Source of the DNA: Hyaloscypha bicolor E
Taxonomy: Eukaryota > Ascomycota > Leotiomycetes > Helotiales > Hyaloscyphaceae
Assembly: GCF_002865645.1 (NCBI RefSeq)
Contig: NW_020194555.1
Span: 2,010,288 to 2,074,287 of the forward strand
DNA length: 64,000 nt
Direction of reading: 5' to 3'
Positions 39,973-54,965 of the stretch are shown here, in pieces (position 1 is the stretch's first letter; each line of letters starts with the position of its first letter). The notes beneath the pieces are model-generated. The model saw only the letters and a list, made by a program, of their open reading frames with translations. It did not search any database and had not been told where the DNA came from. A program made the position numbers and the translations under genes.

Positions 39973-42900
39973 CTAGAAACTCTCTAAAAATACAAAAAAT
40001 AGTATTTTTTTCTAATTATATATAAATTCCCTAATCCGGCCTAGTACTAGATTTCCCAAATATTTTATATATCTATATTACTTCTAAGATTTTAGTTATA
40101 TACTAAAGGCCATAGCATTTTATATATAATTTTCTCTCCTATAATATTCTTCTATCCTATATATTTATTTTCTGTTTTATTTATATTTAATTTATTTCTT
40201 TATATTTAATTATATAATATTTATATTAATTAGGTACTTAAGGGCATTTATTAATTTTAATTTTATTATAGAATTAGCAGGATTTAATTTTCCCTTAATT
40301 TATTTAACTTCTATAATCTCTTATTATTTATATACCTAATAAAGATATATTATATTAATTATTAGGTATTTCTCTTAAATAATACCTAATTTAATAAGGT
40401 ATTTATATAATAATTTTAAATTCATATAAATAACTAGTAATAGTTCTATTTCTAGTATTCTATTAATTATAGATTTAACTAAAGTACTTATATTAAAACT
40501 ATAAGCTATACTATAGAGTTCTAAAACTAGAATACTTCTAGTAACTTTCTTATATTTAGTAAAGAACTAGTAAATAATATTAGTATATCTAGTTCTATTT
40601 ACTAGAACTAAAATATATCTAATTTAGGAAAAGAGATTTCTATTATTTATAAATAAAGTATTTATAAAAATAATTAAATATAAGAACTTTTTTACTAGCT
40701 TTATAAATCTTAGTCTTCTAGTAATATTCTTAATTTACTATTAAATATACTTATTAAATACCTTTATATTAGTTTCTAAGGGTTTAATAGCTTAAGTAAT
40801 AATTAATAAGTTATATAAAGCTTCTAATTAATAAACTAATATAATATATATTTCTTTTATATATTAGGTAATATATTAATTCTTAATAAAGAAATTTTAA
40901 TAAATAGTACTCCTATTACTTATAATAGTAGTATTTTTTATAGAAATAGTTCAGAGGTTTTTATATTAATATTCCTATATAAGAGTAATTCTAGTAATAT
41001 TTATATAGATAATATTTTTATTAAATTTGAGATTATAATTAAAAATAAGGGATTTATATTTCTTAGTTAAGAACTTAGCCTTATAGAGCTTTAGTTACTT
41101 TACTTTTATAAAATTATTAGTTTTAATAAATAGGGTATTATTAGTTTAAAGGCTAATAATTCCGAAAAGTTACTTATTATAAAATAAGTAAGAGTTATAA
41201 GTTAATTATTTTATAAAGAACTTATTAATATAATAGGAATAGTAAGTTTTAAACTAGTAGTTTCTAGCTTCTAATATATTATATAATAGTTTTATAATCT
41301 TTAGAATAGAATTATTCTTTAGATTTAGTTCTCTAGTAAGCTTATAAAATGAATTAATATAGAAATTATAATTAAATAAGGTTATTAATTAGATATAAGC
41401 TTGTGAAATATTATATAAATATAATTCCGTAATATTTATTATTATAATAATAATACTAAGAATAATTCTCTAGCTAATATATTAGATAATAGATAATTAT
41501 ATTAATATTATATATTTCTTACTATTATTATAAGTTTAGATAACTAGTCTCGACTTTTTAAGTTCTTTCTCTATATCTTTATTCTTAATCTTATTAATAA
41601 ACCGGGAATTAAAAATATATATTTTCTTTAATACCTGAGATCTAGAAATAATCTTAAATATATTCTTTTTTAGGAGGCTAGTAACTTTAACTTAATGGGA
41701 ATTCTTATATAGTTTATTATTCTATAAGAATATTATAATACCCGGGGTTTTATAAAGGTATTCTTTATTATATTTTAGTAAAATAATAAGAGAAATCATA
41801 CTCGTATTACTTTTAGTCTTATTATTAGATTCGAGAATAAGTTTAGGTTTAGGGCTATTAGTAATAATCTTAATATCTCTTATATAAAAGGGCTTTATAA
41901 AAATTAAATAGAAAGTAATATTACTATATAATAAAACTAGTATATAGTTTTTCCTATTAATAGCTACTAGCTTATATAGTTTATTCTAATTACTAGATTA
42001 ACTAGTATTTTCTTTATACTAAATAAGAATATTTGAATTTAATAATAGTTTATAAATATTAGTAATACTAGAACTATTTCGGGTATTTAAAATATTCCTA
42101 ATTTAATATCTAGCTTAAAGCTTCTAAATTTCTACTATTACTTTTTTAAATACTACTAATTACTATAATATAATAGGTAATAAGATATTATATTTAATTA
42201 TTTAAGGTAAAGTACTATAAACTAAAAGAATTAAAATAATATTATTAGGTTCTATAAAGTTATTAATAGCCTTAAAAGCTATTTAGAATATAGTATTCTT
42301 ATTAATTCTATTAACTTTAGCTATAATAATAAAATAGGTATATTAGATTAGGCTATAGTAATATTCTATAATTCTAATAAAATTATAAGTTTCTATAGAA
42401 ATAATCTTAATCTTAGTTCCTATAATATTTATAAGCTAAATAAATTTCTTATTAGTAAATTACTTTCTGGTATTTATTATAATCTAATTAGGAAGATCTA
42501 AATAATTATTAATTTAGTATTATTTAAATATATTTTAGATATATATTATACTAATATTCTAGAACTATTAGTTAGCTTAATATTAAATATCTTTATTAAT
42601 AATATAGAATATAGGCTTACTAAAAATATAGAAAATAATAATAATAATAAAATAATTAAAGCTAATATTATTTCTTAAATTAAACTTAAATTATCTAGAT
42701 AATTATTTATATTTCTAGTATTATTTATAGTATTTTATAAGATATTTAAGGGTTTTTATATTAATATTATAGCTTACTTATTCTAATATATTTCGGAGCT
42801 TACTAATAAATAAATAACTAAAATAATAATATAGATATTATAATTTAATTTTTATAAGAAAGTAAGAGTTATAAATAAAGAATTCGGAAATAAAGCCTTA

Positions 42901-45617
42901 TAATATAGTATTCTAAAGCAGGAAAAAGTATTTGAAATATTATATTATAGATATATATTTTCTAGTAAAAATAATAAAATAATTAGTAAAATTATTAAAA
43001 TAGACTTCTAGCTTATTTATATTAGCTAAACTAAATAAAAATAGAGTTTTTAAAAATATAATATAGAATTATACTTATTTAATTAGTATACTTATTATTA
43101 TAGATCTAATAAAAAATATAAATCTAATACTAAACTAAATATTAACTTAACTTTTAGTAATTTCATTAAGTTTAATACTATTATTAGTTTACTAGAGAGC
43201 TTATAATTAATTAGAACTAGTAATTAAGTATCTAGAGGCTCTAGTATTAATTATAATTCTATAAAAATAATAAGTATTATATTTTAATATATTATTAATT
43301 ATAAAAGTCTAGATATTTTCTATTAAAAATTTAATAGACTCTAAGATATAGTTTTTGCTTATTATCTAATATATAAAGGAAAGAGAAATAAGATTATTTA
43401 TAAAAATATTAGCTATAGTTATTAGTAAAATAAAAGTAATAAAAGTAGCTAAAAAGCTCTTAACTAAAATAAAATAAAAATCTAAATAGTATTTCTTTTC
43501 TTTATTTATTTCTACTAATAAAGCCTTAAAAGTATTATTTACTAGTTCGTTCTTATTACTTTTATTATTTTCTTTATTTTTAGCTTTAGTAATATATTAT
43601 ATATAAGTATTATTAAAGTATTTATTAAAGTTATAGGTATTTCGGGATCTAAACTAATAGATATTTCTATTCCTAAATCGAGCCTTTTTAGTTTTTTATT
43701 TCTCTAGTATATATTTCTATAAGTAATATTCGGGTTTCTTATATATAAAATATAACTTCGAAATATAATTATTATAATTATAGGATTTGAAATAGTTATT
43801 ACGAATTCTAAAATTATAGCTAGGTCTATATTAATAATTTCCGAAAAAATAATAACTTAGAGAATTTTGAAAATAGTATTATTAATTAGTAAAGAAAGTT
43901 TCGGGATTAGCTTATTATTTACTTTTATATATAATAATAAATAACTAGAGCTTATTAATAAGCTAGCCAAGATTTATAAGAGGATCTGAGATTATATATT
44001 TATATATCCGGAAGCCTTAGTAAGAAGTAATAATCTTATTATAAAGAAATTAGATATAAGACTATACTATAATTAATATAGTTTATTAATTAATAATTAA
44101 ATAATCTCAAATATTGTCTTCTCCGGAAATTTAGCTATTATAGAAGCTAATATAATAGTATTCTATTTATCTAAATTTTAATATTCGAATTTAGGGCCTT
44201 TAAAAAAGCTATAGATATTAATATAAGCCTTTTTATATATATATTAAAAAAGCTAATTACTATAGAAATAGTTTTAAGCTAGTTTCTTTAGTATAATAGG
44301 AAAAGCTTATATTAGTACCTTTTATAGAAGCTCTATATATTAATAAATATTAAGAAAAATAGTAAATTTATAATTAAAATTACTATTAGATCTATTATAC
44401 TTTTACTTTTTAGTATAGATCTTAGTAACTTTCCTAATAAGTCTTATAATTAAAGGAAATTAAGAGTTATTTAGATATAATTATAATAGTAATAATAATA
44501 AAAATATATTATTTATTTCTAGAACTTTTATACTAGTATATAAATCTAATAAAAATATAAGATATAATAATAGAAAAAGTAATAGAAAAAATAATAATAA
44601 TATAGAAATATTAAAAATAATAGATTCTAGGTACTTATTCTTTATAAGAATAATAAAGCCTAATAGAATTAGTTCCTTAATAAAATCTAGTCTAGCTACT
44701 AATATATTCTTATTTAATTATATATATTATTTATTTTTCTTTATAATAGTATTAATACTACTATTCTATTATATAAATATATTACTATACTAAAGAGTCT
44801 TATATAAATATAATATTTCCGAAAGTTCGAATTTATTAAAGTTTTCTTAATAAGTAAAGTTCTTAAAATTATATCTAAATAATTCTTAAAAATTATTATT
44901 AATTATTTTATAAAAAATATATTAAAATAGCTTAATATCTAAGAACTTAGTTATCTTATTTACTTTAATAAAATTTAGGTTAATTCTATATTTCTATTTT
45001 CTTACTAATTCCTTAAAATTATTATTATTTATAGAATAATTAAATTAGATAAATCTAATAAAGGAATTATTTACTATAATATATTTTATTATTATATATT
45101 CTATAGGCTTATATCTAGTTCGAGATATAATAGTTTATAAGAAAAATAGATTTATAAGAAGAAAAGTAATTTATAAGATAAGTAATTTATAATAGGTATT
45201 ATATTTAAGATAAAAATTTTATCTATAATAAGAAATTTAGGAAGTAAAATTTAAGAAGTAAAATATCGAGATTCCGGAAGAACTTAATAGTTCTAAAGTT
45301 TAAGAACCCTAGGGATTTAAAAGAAAGTAATTTTTAAAAAGGTTTTATAGGAATTAAATAGGAATAAAATAGGATAATTAAATAGCTAACTGTTTTAGTA
45401 TTTGGTAAAATCAAGTATTTTTCCTACTTATATAACCGAATTATAAGTAATAGAACTAATAGATATTCTTTTTTTTAATATAGTATAATTAGGCCTTAGT
45501 AAAATTAAGTATCTTTTCTACTTATATAACTAAATTATAAGTAATAGAATTAATAGTTATTTCCTCTTTAACTAGAATAATAGCTTTATTCCTAAGTAAC
45601 TGAATTTTAGGCAAGTA

Positions 45618-45819
45618 TAGCTTAATTCTTTCTAATTTATAAATATAAATAGACCTTATTCTAATCTAAATATAAACTAATTAATATTAGTTTACTAGGA
45701 ATATATAATATTATTATATAGCTTAATTCTTCCTAATCTATAAATATAAATAGATCTTATTCTAATCTAAATATAAACTAATTAATATTAGTTTACTAGT
45801 AATATATAGTATTATTATA
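45618..45819. repeat. 101-bp tandem duplication spanning the LTR/leader junction of copia B
   Basis: Copies start at 45,618 and 45,719 (tagcttaattct) and each ends with the first ~30 bp of the LTR. The inner copy is therefore a partial second LTR edge. Confidence 0.8.
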
Positions 45820-46089
45820 TAAATATAAAAGTATTATTTATATATAGTTAGTAAAGTTATTTTTTAGAAATAAGAATTATAGTATTATAATATTAATATA
45901 TAATTCCTAAATCTACTAAGCCTAAAAAGGTCTAGTTTACTAGTTAAGTTACTAATAAGATATAAGATTATATAATTATATCTTATATTCTATATTCTAT
46001 TACTTATATCTTATTATCTATTACCTATATCCTATATCCTATATCTTATAATTATATATATAACTTCTAGAGAAATAGCTATACTAATA
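45786..46089 (-). repeat. 5' LTR of copia B
   Basis: 304 bp partner of 39,676-39,972; bounded outside by the GTATT duplication. Confidence 0.88.
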
Positions 46090-46094
46090 GTATT

Positions 46095-48504
46095 TTATTT
46101 TATTTTAATACTAATAATAATCTTATATAATTAATTTTAAACTTATAAATATTAAATCTTTAATTTTCTTTTAATATTTATATAAAAGTATAATAATTAC
46201 TAATTAAATATTTCTCAGATTTTAATAATTTATAATTTATATATATAATATTCTAGAAATTATTATAATAAATAATTAATTAATATAATTATTAAATATA
46301 TTATAAAGCTTAATAAATTATTATCTAAATAAACTAAATAAAAAATACTAATATTATATATAGTTTTTTAATAATTTTCCTATAATTAAAAAAACTAGTA
46401 TTTATATTAAATATTTTATACTAAAATATATAAAAGAATTTATATATTAGAATTCTTTTATTAAAAATATTAAATTCCTATATTTTTAAAAAGAAAGAAA
46501 AAGAAAAAAAATCTAATAATTTTAATAATTTTATATTTATTAATATTATAGTTTTAATTTAATCTCGAATTATTTTATTATTATTAGATAAAAATAAAAT
46601 AATAAAATAAAATACCTTTTTTATAATTATTTAATTTTTATTATAATATATTATTTAAAAACTCGAATTTAATATCTAATTTTTTTAAAGTTTAATAAAT
46701 AAAATATATTACTAGTTTTAAAATTTAATAATAAATCTAATAATTTAATTATAAGTTTTAGTAATTTAATTATAAGATTTTATATAGCCTAATTTTAATT
46801 AGAATTAGCTTTAGAATTTGAATTATTATTATTAGAATCTGGGTTTTCTTAATTAGAATTCTAATTATTATTAATTATAAGTAGATTTTAATTAAATATT
46901 ATATTATTATAATTTAATATTTCTAAAAAATATAACCTATATTTAATAATAAGTTTAATTTCTTTATAAAACTTTATTAATCTTATTTATTAATTCTATT
47001 AGTTTTAAGTAATTAATTATTAATTTATAAATAAAATATAGATTATTAATAATATTTTATTATTATTTTTAGAATAATATAAAATAATTATTATAACTAA
47101 TTAGTTTTTATTAATAAACTTAAAGCTATATAATAAGTCTTTTATTTAGTTCTATTAAATATATAAGCTATTAGTTAATTTATATTTAATACTATTATTA
47201 AAAAATTCATTTTTTTTAATAAATAAATACTTTTTATAATAAAATAATAAATTAGCTAAAACTAGAAAAAGTACTAAAAATAATAATTATAATATTAAAT
47301 TAAATATAGAACTTTAACTAAATAATTACTAGTTTTTTAAATTTAATAATAATAAAACTAAAAAGATTTCTAAAATAAATAATAATAATAATAATAATAA
47401 TATAGCTAATATAATTCTAATATAAAAAAAAAATTCTTTTAAAATAGCTTTTAATAGTATTTTAATAAGTTTTAATAAAAACTAAAAATAATATTTAATA
47501 AATATTTCTTTATTTTAATATAAAATAAGAATTTTTTCTAGTTTCTAAAAACAGGAAAGAATTATACTTTTAGCCTAAATAAAGTATTCTAAGGTATTTA
47601 GATTAGCTAATAAAGGCTTAAAAGTTATATTATTAAGCTTATTAGAAATACTTTATTATTTTTAAATATAAGGTTTTTTTAGAAATCTTATAATATTAAA
47701 AATACTAATTTTAAAATATTATTTTATTTTATTAAATCTTATATTTGAAATATAAAAAATTAATTATAAAAAAGCTAAAGTTTATTACTTTTTAATATAT
47801 TAAAAATTAGCTTTCAAATATAATATTTATATATTTCTTATTATATTTTTTAATATTATATTTTTTAATATTATATTTTATTTTTATTATAATATTTTAA
47901 TAATAATATGAGTTATTTTTATTTCTTATAATTAAATATTATAAGAAATATAAAGAAATATAATATTTAATAAAGATTTTAGCTAATATAAAATATTTTT
48001 AGAATTATTAAATAATAAATTATTTTATTTTATAAAAACTATATTAAATATTTTAGAAATATAATCTAAATTAAATATATATATATATAAATATATTTTA
48101 TTTTAGTCTATTAATTATTAATTATTTATTTTAATATATTTAATTCGATTTATAAATAATAGAAATAAACTTCTAGATCTTTTAATTATTAAGTTTTATA
48201 ACTTAAATATATTAATTAGCTTATTTATAATCTTTATTAAAAAGCTATATATTATTAATATAAATAATATAAATAAATATTTAATACTAATAAATTAGAA
48301 AATCTAGTTTTTATAATTATTTATATAATATTTTTATTTATACTAGAATTAATATTATAGAATTTAGCTAATAATACTTTTTTATATTATTTAAATATTT
48401 ATAAAGTTTTTATAAGATTTTCTAATATTATAAAATAGATTTATATTAAATAATAAAATCTAAAAATTATATAAATATATATAGTAATAAAATAATTAGT
48501 ATTT
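46095..48504. other. AT-rich stretch between copia B and C, no gene
   Basis: RIP-type sequence in which I recognise no element. It contains short simple repeats (an aataataat run near 47,380 and tttttaatattatat units near 47,850). Confidence 0.5.
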
Positions 48505-48509
48505 ATAAG

Positions 48510-48809
48510 TACTGGTTTATTAATAATATATTATACTATTATATAAATATAGAAATATTATTTATATAAAATTAATAAAGTTATTATTATTTAGAAATAA
48601 GAATTATAATATTATAATATTAATATATAATTTCTAAATTTACTAAGCCTAAAAGAATCTAGTTTACTAATTAAATTACTAATAAAATACGAGATTATAT
48701 AATTATATCCTATATTCTATATTTTATTATCTATATTCTATTACTTATATCTCGTATCTTATATTCCGTAATTATATATATAATTTTTAAAGAAATAGCT
48801 ATACTAATA
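48510..48809 (-). repeat. 3' LTR of copia C
   Basis: 300 bp. Starts tactggttta, less worn at the edge than the other copies. Confidence 0.88.
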
Positions 48810-51800
48810 CTAGAAACTTTCTATAAAATATAAAAAATAATATTTCTTTCTAATTATATATAAATTCCCTAATCTAGCCTAATACTAGATTTCTTAAATA
48901 TTTTATATATCTATATTATTTCTAAGGTTTTAGTTATATACTAAAAGCTATAGCCTTTTATATATAACTTTCTTTTCTATAATATTCTTTTATTCTATAT
49001 ATCTATTTTCTATTCTATTTATATTTAATTTATTTTTCTATATCTAATTATATAATATTTATATTAATTAGATACTTAAAAGTATTTATTAGCTTTAATT
49101 TCATTATAGAATTAGTAGAATTCGATTTTTTTTTAATCTATTTAATTTCTATAATCTCTTATTATTTATATATTTAGTAAAGATATATTATATTAATTAT
49201 TAGATACTTTTCTCGAATAATTCCTAATTTAATAAGGTATTTATATAATAACTTTAAATCTATATAGACTACTAGTAGTAATTCTATTTCTAGTATTTTA
49301 TTAATTATAGATTTAACTAAAGTACTTATATTAAAGCTATAAGCTATATTATAAAATTCCGAAGCTAGAATACTTCTAATAACTCTCTTATATTTAGTAA
49401 AGAACTAATAAATAATATTAGTATATCTAGTTCTATTTATTAGAACTAGAATATATCTAATTTAAGAAAAGAAATCTCTATTATTTATAAATAAAGTATT
49501 TATAAAAATAATTAAATATAAAAACTTTTTTATTAGTTTTATAAATCTTAATTCTCTAGTAATATTCTTAATTTACTATTAAATATATTTATTAAATATC
49601 TTTATATTAGTTTTAGAGAATTTAATAGTTTAAATAGTAATTAATAGGTTATATAAAGTTTCTAGTTAATAGACTAATATAATATATACTTCTCTAATAT
49701 ATTAGGTAATATATTAGTCCTTAATAGAAAGATCTTAATAAATAATACTTCTATTACTTATAGTAGTAATATTTTTATAGAAATAATTTAGAGGTTTTTA
49801 TACTAATATTTTTATATAAGAGTAATTCTAGTAATATTTATATAAATAATATTTCTATTAAACTTGAAATTATAATTAATAGTAAGATATTTATATTTCT
49901 TAGTTAAAAACTTAGCTTTATAAAGCTTTAGTTACTTTACTTTTATAAAATTATTAATTTTAATAAATAAAATATTATTAGTTTAAAGGCTAATAATTCC
50001 GAAAAGTTAGTTATTATAAAAGAAATAAGAATTATAAGTTAACTATTTTATAGAAAGCTTATTAATATAATAGAAATAATAAATTTTAAACTAGTAGTTT
50101 CTAATTTCTAGTATATTATATAATAGTTTTATAATTTTTAGAATTAAATTATTATTTAGTTTTAGTTTTCTAGTAAGTTTATAAAATAAATTAATATAAA
50201 AATTATAATTAAATAAGGTTATTAATTAGATATAAGCTTATAAAATATTATATAAATATAGCTTTATAATATTTATTATTATAATAGTAATACTAAAAAT
50301 AATTCTCTAACTAATATATTAAATAATAAGTAATTATATTAATATTATATATTTCTTACTATTATTATAAGCCTAGATAACTAGTTTCGATTTCTTAAAC
50401 TTTCTTTTTATATTTTTATTCTTAATCTTATTAATAAACCAGGTATTAAATTTTTTTTTTTTTTAATATTTGAGATCTAGAAATAATCTTAAATATACTC
50501 TTTTCTAAAAAACTAGTAATTTTAACTTAATAGAAGTCCTTATATAAGTTATTATCTTATAGAAATACTATAATATCCGGGTTCTTATAAGGGTATTCTC
50601 TATTATAATTTAATAAAATAGTAGAAATAATAGAAGAAATTATACTTATATTATTTTTGGCCTTATTATAGAATTTGGAAATAGATTTAGGTTTAGAACT
50701 ATTAGTAATAACCTTAATATTTCCTATATAAAAGGGCTTTATAAAAGTTAAGTAAAAGATAGTATTACTATATAATAAAGCTAATATATAGTTCTTTCTA
50801 TTAATAGCTACTAGCTTATATAGCCTATTTTAATTATTAGATTAACTAGTATTTCTTTTATATTATATAAGAATATCCGAATTTAAAAGAAGTTTATAAA
50901 TATTAGTAATATTAGAATTATTTCGAGTATTTAGGATATTTGTAATCTAATATCTAGTTTAAAGCTTTTGAATTTCTATTATTATTTTTTTAAATACTAC
51001 TAATTACTATAATATAATTAATAATAAAATATTATATTTAGTTATTTAGAATAAAGTATTATAAACTAAAAGAATTAGAATAATATTATTAGGTTTAATA
51101 AAATTATTAATAGCTTTAAAAGCTATTTAAAATATAATATCCTTATTAATTCTATTAATTTCGGCTATAATAATAAGGTAAATATATTAAATTAGGCTAT
51201 AATAATATTCTATAATTCTAATAGAACTATAAGCTTCTATAGAAATAATTTTAATCTTAGTTCCTATAGTATTTATAAGCTAAATAAACTTTTTACTAAT
51301 AAACTACTTTTTAATATTTATTATAATTTAATTAGAAAAACCTAAATAGGTATTAATCTAATATTTTAAAATTATTAGCCGGCTTAATATCTAATATCTT
51401 TATTAATAATATAGAATATAAGCTTACTAGAAATATAGAAAATAATAATAATAATAAAATAATTAAAGCTAATATTATTTCTTAGATTAAATTTAAATTA
51501 TTTCGGTAATTATTCGAATTTCTAGTATTATTTATAGTATTTTATAAAATATTTAAAGGCTTCTATATTAATATTATAGCCTATTTATTTTAGTATATTT
51601 CAAAGCTTATTAATAAATAAATAACTAAAATAATAATATAAATATTATAATTTAATTTCTATAAAAAAGCAAGAATTATAAATAAAGAATTCGGAAATAA
51701 AGCCTTATAAAATAGTATTCTAAAACAGGAAAAAGTATTTAAAATATTATATTATAGGTATAAAGTATCTAGTAAAAGTAATAAGATAATTAATAAGATT

Positions 51801-54659
51801 ATTAAAATAGATTTCTAGCTTATTTATATTAGCTAAGCTAAATAGAAATAGAGTTTTTATAAATATAATATAGAATTATACTTATTTAATTAGTATTCTT
51901 ATTATTATAGATCTAATAAAAAATATAGATCTAATATTAAACTAGATATTAACTTAACTTTTAATAGTTTTGTTAAGTTTAATACTATTATTAGTCTATT
52001 ATAAAGCTTAGAATTAGTTAGAACTAATAGTTAAGAATCTAGAAGCTCTAGTATTAATTATAACTTTATAAAAATAGTAAATATTATATCTTAATATATT
52101 ATTAATTATAAATATCTAAATATCTTTTATTTATTTAATAGGCTTTAAAATATAGTTTTTATTTATTATCTAATATATAAGAAAAAAAGAAATAAAGTTA
52201 TTTATAAGAATATTAGTTATAGAAATAATAGAACTAAGAGCTATATAAATAGCTAGAAAGCTTTTAATAAAAATAAAATAGAAATTAGAATAATATTTCT
52301 TTCCTTTATTTATTTCTACTAATAAGGTTTTAAAAGTATTACTTATTAATTTATTCTTACTATTTTTATTATCTTTTTTTATTTAAATTTAATAATATAT
52401 TATATATAAATATTACTAAAGCATTTATTAAAATTATAGGTATTTCAGAATCTAAATTAGTAAATATTTCTATTCTTAAATTAAGCTTTCTTAGCCTCTT
52501 ATTTCTTTAGTATATACTTTTATAAATAGTATTCGGGTTTTTTATATATAAAATATAACTTTAGAATATAATTATTATAATTATAGAACTTGAAATAGTT
52601 ATTATAGGTTTCGAAATTATAGCTAGATTTATATTAATAATTTCCGAATAGGTAATAGTTTAAAAGATTTTAAGAATAGTATTATTAATTAGTAAAAAGA
52701 ATCTCGGTATTAATTTATTATTTTTTCTTATAAATAGTAATAAATAATTAGAGCTTATTAATAAGTTAGCTAAGATTAGGAAAAGAATTCGAGACTATAT
52801 ATTAGTATACTAGTATATCTTAATAAGAAGTAATAATTTTATTATATAGGAATTCGGTATTTTATAAAGCAAATACTAGTCTATATTATAATTTATATAA
52901 GTTATTAATTAGTAATTAGACAAGTTTAAATATTGTTTTTTTAGGATATTAAATTATTATAGTTATTATTATAATAGTATTTTATTTATCTAAGTTTTAA
53001 TATTAGAAACTAGAGCCTTTAAAAAAGCTATAAATATTTATATAGGCCTCTTTATATATATATTAAAAGAGCTAGTTATTATAAAAGTAATCTTATACTA
53101 GTTCCTTTAATATAATAAGAAAAGCTTTTACTAATATCTTTTATAAAAGCTTTATATATTAGTAAATATTAAGAAAAATAATAAGTTTTTAATTAAAACT
53201 ATTATTAGTTTTATTATATTTCTATATTTTAATATATATCTTTATTATTTCTTTAATTAGCTTTATAATAAAAAAGCTAGCTAAAAGGCTATTTAGAAAT
53301 AATAGAAATAGTAAAAGTAATAGAAATCCGTTATTATTAGCTTTCTATAATCTAGTACTAATAGAAGCAAATATAAGTAATAAAGAAATATAAATAATAA
53401 TTAGTTTAGTTTATTAATTTCTTATAATATTATTATTAAAGAATATATATAATAAAATAATAAAACCTATATTAAGATCTAGTTTAGTAATAATAATATT
53501 AGCTATAATTCAGGTATATTACTCTTTTTTTTAAATAGTATTAACTAAGAACTATATAATAATAAATTTCTTATTATTTTATTTAATATAAATACTATTA
53601 TATTATAAAATAGCTTATAATTTATATAGTATATATTAATCTAAATAATTAAATACTTTAAAGTTAAAATTACTAAAATCTTTTTTAAATAATTCCCAGA
53701 AATAATTATTAGTTAACTTCTTTATTTTATACTAAAATAATCTAGTATTAAGGTAATCTAGAACTTCCTTATTATTATAGATAATTAGATTAATATTATC
53801 TTTTTATTTCTTTATTTATATATATTTATTCTATAGTTCTATTATACTAAATTTCTAGAGCCAAATTCTTTTTAATATATATATATAATTTATAATAAAA
53901 GAGATTTAAAAATAAGGTAGTTTATAGTAAGTTTATAAAAAGAATTTAGTAATAAAAGTATTTAGATACCTGGTTTAGATATCTAGTTAAAATATTAGAT
54001 ATTTAGTAATTAAAATACTAGATATCTAGTAATTAAGATACTAGATACCTAATTCAGATATTAGATATCTTAGATATCTAGAAATATTAAAAGTATTAAA
54101 ATAAATATTTTATTTTTAAATATTTCATTTATAATAAGAAATTTAGAAAGTAAAATATTATAATTTCGGGAGAATCTAAAGTTTAAAGAACTTAATTTAA
54201 TAATAAAATTAAAATAATAATTAAAAAGCTTTAAAAATATATATAAAATATATATTTCGGAAAAAAGATCTTATAAATACGAGTATTATATAAATAGAAA
54301 AAATAGTTTTTAAGAAAATAGTTTTAAAACTAAAAAAAGTTAGTTTTAAAAAATAGTAAATTATTAAATAAATAAATAGTTAAATAGCTAACTATTTATT
54401 AATTAGTAAGAACTAGAGTCTTTTTTTTTAGGCTATTAAATACTTTATAGAATTAATAAATAATTTTCCTTTTTAATAAAATAATTATTAGTTCTTAGTA
54501 AAAGCTAGCTATTTTCTTTTTTAAGCTATTAAATACTTTATAAAATTAATAGATAATTTCCTTTTTTAATATAAACTAGTTTAATTTTATTATAAGCTAC
54601 CGGATATTTCTTTAGCTTAAAAAATTCTATTTTCTAATCTATATATATAAACTAATTAG

Positions 54660-54960
54660 TATTAGTTTACTAGTAATATATAATACTATTATATAAATAT
54701 AGAAATACTATTTATATAAAATTAGTAAAGTTATTATTATTTAAAAGTAAGAATTATAGTATTATAATATTAATATATAATTTCTAAATCTATTAAATTT
54801 AAAAAAGTCTAGTTTACTAATTAAATTATTAATAAAATATAAAATTATATAATTATATTTTATATTTTATATCTTATTACTTATATCTTATTACTTATAT
54901 CCTATATCCTATATCCCGTAATTATATATATAACTTCTAAAAAAAATAGCTATACTAATA
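54660..54960 (-). repeat. 5' LTR of copia C
   Basis: 301 bp, ending tatactaata at the ATAAG duplication. Confidence 0.88.
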
Positions 54961-54965
54961 ATAAG

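Larger units (their letters stand above)
39676..46089 (-). mobile_element. Ty1/copia retrotransposon B, complete, RIP-destroyed
   Basis: Same family as A in opposite orientation. LTRs at 39,676-39,972 (3') and 45,786-46,089 (5'); target duplication GTATT at 39,671-39,675 and 46,090-46,094. The sequence just inside the 3' LTR (tagaaactctctaaaaata, then ggcctagtactagatttccc) is the RIPed reverse complement of 39,070-39,155 in copy A. No open frames remain. The LTR is about 45 bp longer than in A because of extra attacctatat-type units. Confidence 0.92.
48510..54960 (-). mobile_element. Ty1/copia retrotransposon C, complete, RIP-destroyed
   Basis: Third full-length member of the family, same orientation as B. 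LTRs at 48,510-48,809 (3') and 54,660-54,960 (5'); target duplication ATAAG at 48,505-48,509 and 54,961-54,965. Collinear with B over its whole length. No open frame. It provides the empty-site comparison that exposes the MITE-like insertion in copy D. Confidence 0.92.
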
